Of a stretch of DNA of 64,000 nt, positions 59,464-64,000 are shown piece after piece. Below the pieces are notes generated by a model. The model made no database searches and had not been told where the DNA came from. It worked only from the letters and a program-made list of their open reading frames with translations. Numbering within the stretch: the first letter of the stretch is position 1; each line of letters begins with the position of its first letter. The stretch comes from Bdellovibrionaceae bacterium UBA2316 (lineage in GTDB: Bacteria; Bdellovibrionota; Bdellovibrionia; Bdellovibrionales; Bdellovibrionaceae). The stretch covers positions 1 through 64,000 of the forward strand of contig DDVI01000124.1 in NCBI GenBank assembly GCA_002345205.1, in the 5' to 3' direction. The translations under genes were made by a program, and so were the position numbers.

Positions 59464-60108
59464 TTACTTTAATAATTCTTCTTTTAATTTTTTCAAACCA
59501 TCGTCCGCTGGGATACCTAACCACATAGAGAAGATCTTCTTTGTTAGCTCTTTACCAACTACTGAATTAACAACACCTTTAGTATCTTCGAAATAAAGAG
59601 TCTCAGTGCCATCAGAGTTTTTGTTAGTTACGAACGTCATAGTTTTGCCGTTTTTAGCTTCGCCGCCAGCAACCATGAATGAAAACAATTTTGTAACTTC
59701 ATCTGAGTTGATATCGATATTGTTAGCAATTAAAGCATCACGGAAAGAAACTTGAACTTTATCAGCCTCAACATCACGTAAGAATGTCAATTGAACAACC
59801 GCTGTTTTAGCAGACGCTACGGAAGATAATAATTCAGCATCTTTTTTAACCACTACGTTAGCTTCAGAGACAAACACTTCAGCCGTGTATACTTTTACGT
59901 TAGCTACTAGAACTTTTTTAGTTCTTAAGCCTGCGCCAACTTGAGTTAAGTTAACATTGTATTGATCTACTTTTACAGATGCTGCTTTTGATAATTTAAC
60001 ACCTGAGTTTTCTTTACCAGAAAGCTCTTTAGTTAATAAATCTGCAAAAGAAACAGATGCTGCTAAAGTAAGAGTCATAGCAAATTTAACGATTGTATTT
60101 AAAGACAT
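59464..60108 (-). CDS. Secreted chalcone-isomerase-fold protein
   Basis: A 214-residue exported protein (signal VKFAMTLTLAASVSFA). It carries the bacterial chalcone-isomerase-like core: LTQVGAGLRTKKVLVANVKVYTAEVF near 52, VVQLTFLRDVEADKV near 105, and a C-terminal LTKKIFSMWLGIPADDGLKKLKEELL. Bacterial members of this fold are usually not flavonoid enzymes and lack its catalytic residues; lipid binding or another role is more likely. GGAGG precedes the ATG. It is the first gene of a unit with the lipoprotein at 58462. Confidence 0.8.
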   Translation of the reverse strand: MSLNTIVKFAMTLTLAASVSFADLLTKELSGKENSGVKLSKAASVKVDQYNVNLTQVGAGLRTKKVLVANVKVYTAEVFVSEANVVVKKDAELLSSVASAKTAVVQLTFLRDVEADKVQVSFRDALIANNIDINSDEVTKLFSFMVAGGEAKNGKTMTFVTNKNSDGTETLYFEDTKGVVNSVVGKELTKKIFSMWLGIPADDGLKKLKEELLK

Positions 60109-60357
60109 AGGTCCTCCGTCTATTCGTTTTAATTATGTTGATGAACAGTACCTATGTGAGAAGAAATCGTTTGTCACCCATTTAATAGAGTATTTACCCA
60201 GGCGCTTAAAACCGTCCATTTTTTTCATTTTGTCAAAAGCCGTAAACTACTTAAATGTCGAGGCTATCAGGAAACCATCGGGAATAATTTTCCTTAACAT
60301 TTTTACCTTTTCAACTTTACTTTTGTACAAATTTCGCTATTCAATACTAGGCACAAC

Positions 60358-61368
60358 ATGAAAGCATCAGGCACCAAATATCCAACAGAAATCCAAAAGG
60401 ACTCACTGGCGTTAGCGAAATGGTACGAGGCTAATCAGCGCAAATTGCCATGGCGTGAATCCAAAAATCCATACTTTATCTGGATCTCTGAAGTCATGCT
60501 TCAACAAACGACGGTTGCGGCCGTTATGCCTTACTTCGATCGATTCATTAATCGCTTCCCAACGTTAGAATCGTTAGCCGATGCCCCAATTGAAGATGTG
60601 TTAGAAATGTGGAGTGGTCTTGGTTACTATAGCCGCGCCCGCAATCTACATAAGTCTGCTAAAGCCCTTCGCCACGGACCATTTCCAACAACTTATCAAA
60701 AATTAATCGAGTTTCCTGGTCTTGGACCTTACACGGCTCGAGCGGTAACCAGTATCGCGTTTGGCGATCGCGCCGGCGTAGTGGACGGTAACGTTATTCG
60801 TGTACTGAGCCGTCGATGGGGTCTAGCGCTGGAATTTTGGAAAACTAAAGAAAAAGACAAACTTCAAGTAATCGCTGACGACCTAGTTCAACATGCCGAT
60901 CCGAGCATGGTGAACCAAGGACTAATGGAACTAGGAGCTACTGTCTGCTCTAAAGAAAAACCGATTTGTAGTCTATGTCCCTGGCGCGGCCGTTGCGTAG
61001 CTTTAAAGACAGACCAAATTGCATTTCTACCGCTTAAAAAACCGAAAAAAGAAAAATCACTCTGGCTGTACAATCCCGACATTGTTCAGAATAAAACGCA
61101 GATCCTATTCACTAAAAATTTGGCTATCCCGGTCCTAAGCCGAATGTGGATGATTCCGGGCGATATCCAAAAAATTACTAAAAAACCGACGAAGTATGAC
61201 TTCACTCATTCTGTGACAGATCACATAATTTACGTCGTTTCAAAAAAGCCGCGTCTAGACAAAAAATCAGCAGAGACCGAAATGCTGAAGTGGATCGCTT
61301 TAAATGAAGTTGGCAAGTTTTCTCAAAGCTCGCTTACCAAAAAGCTTTTAAAAAAGTGGGATCTCTAG
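60358..61368 (+). CDS. mutY: A/G-specific adenine glycosylase
   Basis: A 336-residue base-excision repair enzyme that removes adenine mispaired with 8-oxoguanine. The catalytic Glu is in ISEVMLQQTTV (E45), and LGYYSRARNLH is conserved. The helix-hairpin-helix is FPGLGPYTARAV near 119, followed by the catalytic Asp in GVVDGNV near 143. The 4Fe-4S Cys set is C-x6-C-x2-C-x5-C in VCSKEKPICSLCPWRGRC. The C-terminal 8-oxoG-recognition domain is present but diverged. Length is normal. It appears monocistronic. Confidence 0.96.
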   Translation: MKASGTKYPTEIQKDSLALAKWYEANQRKLPWRESKNPYFIWISEVMLQQTTVAAVMPYFDRFINRFPTLESLADAPIEDVLEMWSGLGYYSRARNLHKSAKALRHGPFPTTYQKLIEFPGLGPYTARAVTSIAFGDRAGVVDGNVIRVLSRRWGLALEFWKTKEKDKLQVIADDLVQHADPSMVNQGLMELGATVCSKEKPICSLCPWRGRCVALKTDQIAFLPLKKPKKEKSLWLYNPDIVQNKTQILFTKNLAIPVLSRMWMIPGDIQKITKKPTKYDFTHSVTDHIIYVVSKKPRLDKKSAETEMLKWIALNEVGKFSQSSLTKKLLKKWDL

Positions 61369-61430
61369 ATTGAGGTCCATGCCGATTACGATTTGATGAT
61401 TTAGTCGCTAGATTTGTTATCATTAATTCT

Positions 61431-62417
61431 ATGTCCATACATTTTCCGAAGTTAATTTTGAGTGCCGCAACTTTAGTGTTGTTAGCAAATTGCAGCACCA
61501 GAAAACCCAAGCCTACCGTATCTTCTACGACTATAACTATTTCTACAGGAAAAGATTCTGGCATATCGGATATTGAATGTTTTAATCCTCAATTTTCTTA
61601 TCGAGGCGATCAAATATTATATATTTGCCAAGAGAAAAGATTCAACTCGCAACCTCAATTATTTATTGAAGATTTGAATACGGGAATTCGTAAACAGGTT
61701 ACGTTTCAAGACGGCAATTTAAAACAGCCGCATTTCCTGCGTCCCGATTTTTTAATCTATCTTTCAAGTACAGATAAGCGTAAAGAACACCTTCCACTGC
61801 TTACTGAAGTTACTAAACCCATCGATGAGCTTGAAGTTTACTCTTTCGATTTACGTAATGATGAAATCGAACGTATTACTGAAAACGATTTCGAAGAACT
61901 GGCCATTGCCCCTCTTAAGCACATTGATCCAAAAATGGCCTTTGTTCGTTTAGAATCTGGCACGTACAAAGTCATCTTAAAAAATTTGACTAACAAAAGC
62001 GAAAAACTGATTTATAAAACACCTAATAAAGTGACAGAAATCAGTGTAACAGACGCGAATCAAGTACTGATAGCGGAAGATACCGGTTACAAAAAATGGG
62101 TGCGACTGATTGAAAACGATCAAAAGCAAACATTGTGGCCCGAATTGAAAAAAGAAACTCAATCCTTTTCTGTAGATCCCAAAACGGGTGATCTGGAATT
62201 TCTTGAAGCATCGAAACTCAAAACTCTTTCATTGAAAAACGTGTGTGAAAGTGAAGTTTTTTCATTTCCTGGCCTCGTCATGGAACTACAACGTTCCCCT
62301 GTGGTAGAGAATTTATACGTTTATACGACTTTGGTTCAGGGCTTACGTCGTATAGAACGCAAAGTTATCCCTAGAAATCCCACCCAGTCTTGCAAAAAAA
62401 TTGTAAGACGGAGATAA
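61431..62417 (+). CDS. Lipoprotein with TolB-like beta-propeller repeats
   Basis: A 328-residue lipoprotein (lipobox LANC, Cys near 21). The body shows PD40-type repeats: CFNPQFSYRGDQILYIC, QPQLFIEDLNTGIRKQVTF, LRPDFLIYLSS and VYSFDLRNDEIERITEN. These resemble the TolB propeller used by envelope scaffolds. The C-terminus carries two Cys and a basic tail (KIVRRR). It starts 62 bases after mutY and precedes a DcrB-like gene by 7 bases. Confidence 0.78.
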   Translation: MSIHFPKLILSAATLVLLANCSTRKPKPTVSSTTITISTGKDSGISDIECFNPQFSYRGDQILYICQEKRFNSQPQLFIEDLNTGIRKQVTFQDGNLKQPHFLRPDFLIYLSSTDKRKEHLPLLTEVTKPIDELEVYSFDLRNDEIERITENDFEELAIAPLKHIDPKMAFVRLESGTYKVILKNLTNKSEKLIYKTPNKVTEISVTDANQVLIAEDTGYKKWVRLIENDQKQTLWPELKKETQSFSVDPKTGDLEFLEASKLKTLSLKNVCESEVFSFPGLVMELQRSPVVENLYVYTTLVQGLRRIERKVIPRNPTQSCKKIVRRR

Positions 62418-62424
62418 TTGTTTT

Positions 62425-62961
62425 ATGTATCACAAAATGAAAATAATAGCTTTGATTTACTTGGTTACGCTTACATCTTGGTCAGCTCCGTTTCCAGTCA
62501 GTGGAACATCATTAATGACAGATCCCGAGGAAGGCCGTTTTCTAGAGCCACATGGTTTTAGATTAAAAACGACAAATCTAAAATGGACACCGGTTCCTGA
62601 TGAAAAAACTTCGATTTTTCAGACATTCCGTTTTGCGCCAGTGAATAACCAAACGGCTCAATTGACAGTTCGTAAAGACGAACTTGGCCAGCAAAAAAAT
62701 TTAGAAGTGTACGCTAAAAAATGGATGCGCGAATACCCTCAGTATGGCTTTGAAATACTAACTACAAAGAATATGCAATTAGGCGGTGGCGACGCTTTGT
62801 TAATAGATCTTGTTCATCGCGCTAAAAGCCAGCAAATACGCCAGCTCGTTCTACATAAGAATAAAAAGGTAGTTATCCTAACTTGCCTTGATGAAATCTC
62901 TAAATTCCGTTCGACAGTCTCTGAATGTAATCAGATGATGACATCTTTTTCCTGGAAATAA
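62425..62961 (+). CDS. Secreted DcrB/PsbP-like protein
   Basis: A 178-residue exported protein (signal IIALIYLVTLTSWSA). The mature domain reads FRFAPVNNQTAQLTVRKDEL, LEVYAKKWMREYPQYGFEIL, ALLIDLVHRAKSQQIRQLVL and a C-terminal CNQMMTSFSWK. This pattern resembles the DcrB/PsbP/Mog1 fold. GGAG near 62410 favours the first ATG. Function is not known. It follows the propeller lipoprotein by 7 bases and probably shares its transcript. Confidence 0.65.
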   Translation: MYHKMKIIALIYLVTLTSWSAPFPVSGTSLMTDPEEGRFLEPHGFRLKTTNLKWTPVPDEKTSIFQTFRFAPVNNQTAQLTVRKDELGQQKNLEVYAKKWMREYPQYGFEILTTKNMQLGGGDALLIDLVHRAKSQQIRQLVLHKNKKVVILTCLDEISKFRSTVSECNQMMTSFSWK

Positions 62962-63048
62962 TTTCTAAAAGGCTAATTAATCACTGATTTTTTAGCCTAA
63001 TTCGATTAAAAATTTACCGAACCCTTTATTGGTTTATCGGTGGTTTTT

Positions 63049-63876
63049 ATGCTTAAATTGATTTTAATAGTCTGCTCTGTGAACTTGATGGCCTCTGTTA
63101 AGAAGCCTGAAGTATTTACCGAACCCATCAAAGCCAAAGACGTTCAAAAAAAATTAGTTTTTCCTGGGACCGTTCGTAGCCAAAAACAATCTCTGATTCT
63201 TGCAGAAAACTCTGGTGTTGTAACTCGCTTGAAAAAACAGCTGGGATATTCCGTCGGAAAAAATGAAGTGATCGGTTACATTGAAAACCCAGATCCAGTT
63301 TACCAATATAAACCATTACCCATTCGCTCGCCAATTGCGGGTCGAATTACAGACATGCGTTTCTTTGAAGGTTCTCAGGTTGAAAAAGGCACCCACATTG
63401 TCACAGTCACTGATCCAAAGTCTCTTGTGGTGGAGGTGCAAGTTCCCGCAAAAGATATCGCTTCTTTAAAAATCGGCGGTCCCGCTGAATTCTATGCCGG
63501 CTCAAAATACACGGTAAAACTATTAGGACTATCTCCCACACCGGACGCCAGTTCGTTAACGTCAATGGCTCTGTTTTCGTTTGTAGATCCAAAGCAAAAC
63601 GTAACAGCTGGTCTGCAAGGTTCAGTTGAATATGTTTCTTCAGTTAGAAGAATGATTCTGGTAACCGAATCTAATCTGATCCGTAAAGGTCAAAAAGTAT
63701 TCTTGCGCAAATATCAAGATGGTAAAGTCGCGTTTATTGAAGTTACAACTGGCGAGCGCATTGAAGATCAAATTGAAATCTTGAGCGGCCTAAAAGAAGG
63801 CGATGAGTTTATTTCCAAAACTGCAAAACACATCAAAGACGGCGACGAAGTTACGAAAGCGGAAACTACGAACTAA
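63049..63876 (+). CDS. Compact RND efflux periplasmic adaptor (HlyD/MFP family)
   Basis: A 275-residue adaptor. A signal-like N-terminus (LKLILIVCSVNLMAS) precedes the barrel-sandwich lipoyl halves (AENSGVVTRLKKQLGYSVGKNEVIGYI and PIRSPIAGRITDMRFFEGSQVEKGT). These are separated by only a few residues, so the usual alpha-helical hairpin is absent. Beta-barrel and membrane-proximal parts follow (LVVEVQVPAKDIASLKIGG, IRKGQKVFLRKYQDGKVAFIEV). It should bridge the RND pump encoded immediately downstream. Its stop overlaps the next ATG (TAATG). Confidence 0.88.
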   Translation: MLKLILIVCSVNLMASVKKPEVFTEPIKAKDVQKKLVFPGTVRSQKQSLILAENSGVVTRLKKQLGYSVGKNEVIGYIENPDPVYQYKPLPIRSPIAGRITDMRFFEGSQVEKGTHIVTVTDPKSLVVEVQVPAKDIASLKIGGPAEFYAGSKYTVKLLGLSPTPDASSLTSMALFSFVDPKQNVTAGLQGSVEYVSSVRRMILVTESNLIRKGQKVFLRKYQDGKVAFIEVTTGERIEDQIEILSGLKEGDEFISKTAKHIKDGDEVTKAETTN

Positions 63877-64000
63877 TGAAGTTTTTGTTTCAAAATCCGC
63901 TTCGGGTTTATTTAATTTTATTTATTCTATTTTGCGTGGGCTTATATTCCGGCTCACAATTGCCTATTTCACTATTTCCTAACTCTTCCAAAGTAACTGT
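63876..64000 (+). CDS. RND efflux permease (partial, runs off the window)
   Basis: The ATG at 63876 overlaps the adaptor stop. The first 41 residues contain a basic N-terminus, a single transmembrane helix (LILFILFCVGLYSGSQL), then LPISLFPNSSKVT, matching the start of AcrB/CzcA-type permeases (LPIxLFPxxxxPxV). The rest lies beyond the right edge. Confidence 0.85.
   Translation, partial: MKFLFQNPLRVYLILFILFCVGLYSGSQLPISLFPNSSKVT

Noticed and set aside
1..64000. CRISPR arrays, tRNA or rRNA genes, prophage or integrase modules
   Set aside because: No regular direct-repeat arrays, cloverleaf-like sequences, rRNA-like stretches or phage structural genes were seen on reading through.

Overview
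The window is AT-rich (about 40% GC by eye), gene-dense DNA from a Gram-negative, flagellated bacterium. It most resembles a Bdellovibrio-like predator (Bdellovibrionota). Evidence: a TIGR02147/DUF4423 regulator, two flagellins, many lipoproteins and outer-membrane barrels, several TTG/GTG starts, and an emphasis on secreted hydrolases and nucleoside uptake. This placement is inference from gene content; no rRNA, tRNA, CRISPR array, prophage or intact insertion sequence was seen.

Layout. 1-9 kb: a secreted adenosine-deaminase-like enzyme, an HxlR regulator divergent from a carboxymuconolactone-decarboxylase-family protein, valS, two envelope proteins of unknown function, a 2OG-Fe(II) oxygenase and trmO. 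9-15.6 kb: a Crp/Fnr regulator divergent from a BMP-type nucleoside ABC importer. The importer is followed, apparently in the same operon, by a secreted S1/P1-type nuclease and a tiny membrane protein. 15.7-21.8 kb: a heavy-metal RND efflux locus with three His-rich proteins and no recognisable adaptor. 21.8-29.6 kb: a porin-like protein, a transposase-derived protein, rnr overlapping an AarF/UbiB kinase, a GbsR/MarR regulator and a small barrel. 29.6-35.1 kb: two flagellins flanking a PAS receptor with a degenerate chemoreceptor tail and an S41 protease.

35.3-42.9 kb: an HD phosphohydrolase, a decayed histidine kinase, an ACP/fatty acyl-AMP ligase/thiolase group, purD and a secreted unknown. 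43-49.5 kb: a large Pro-rich secreted protein, a lipoprotein, an M23 peptidase, a PP2C phosphatase and a TonB-like protein. 49.7-53.4 kb: a secreted GNAT-like protein and an AceE-type dehydrogenase, followed by a perfect 24-bp-arm palindrome. 53.6-60.1 kb: a block of secreted proteins and lipoproteins around a TIGR02147 regulator. 60.3-64 kb: mutY, a beta-propeller lipoprotein, a DcrB/PsbP-like protein, and the start of a second RND system.

The most interesting signals are these. (1) A roughly 40-bp promoter element is shared by two paralogous lipoprotein genes, and one copy lies between one of them and the TIGR02147 regulator; this looks like a small undescribed regulon. (2) A secreted nuclease is linked to a nucleoside importer, with a secreted ADA-like enzyme nearby, suggesting nucleic-acid salvage from prey or the environment. 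(3) An efflux locus of metal type lacks an adaptor. (4) A histidine kinase is visibly decaying. (5) A long perfect palindrome lies downstream of the AceE-like gene.
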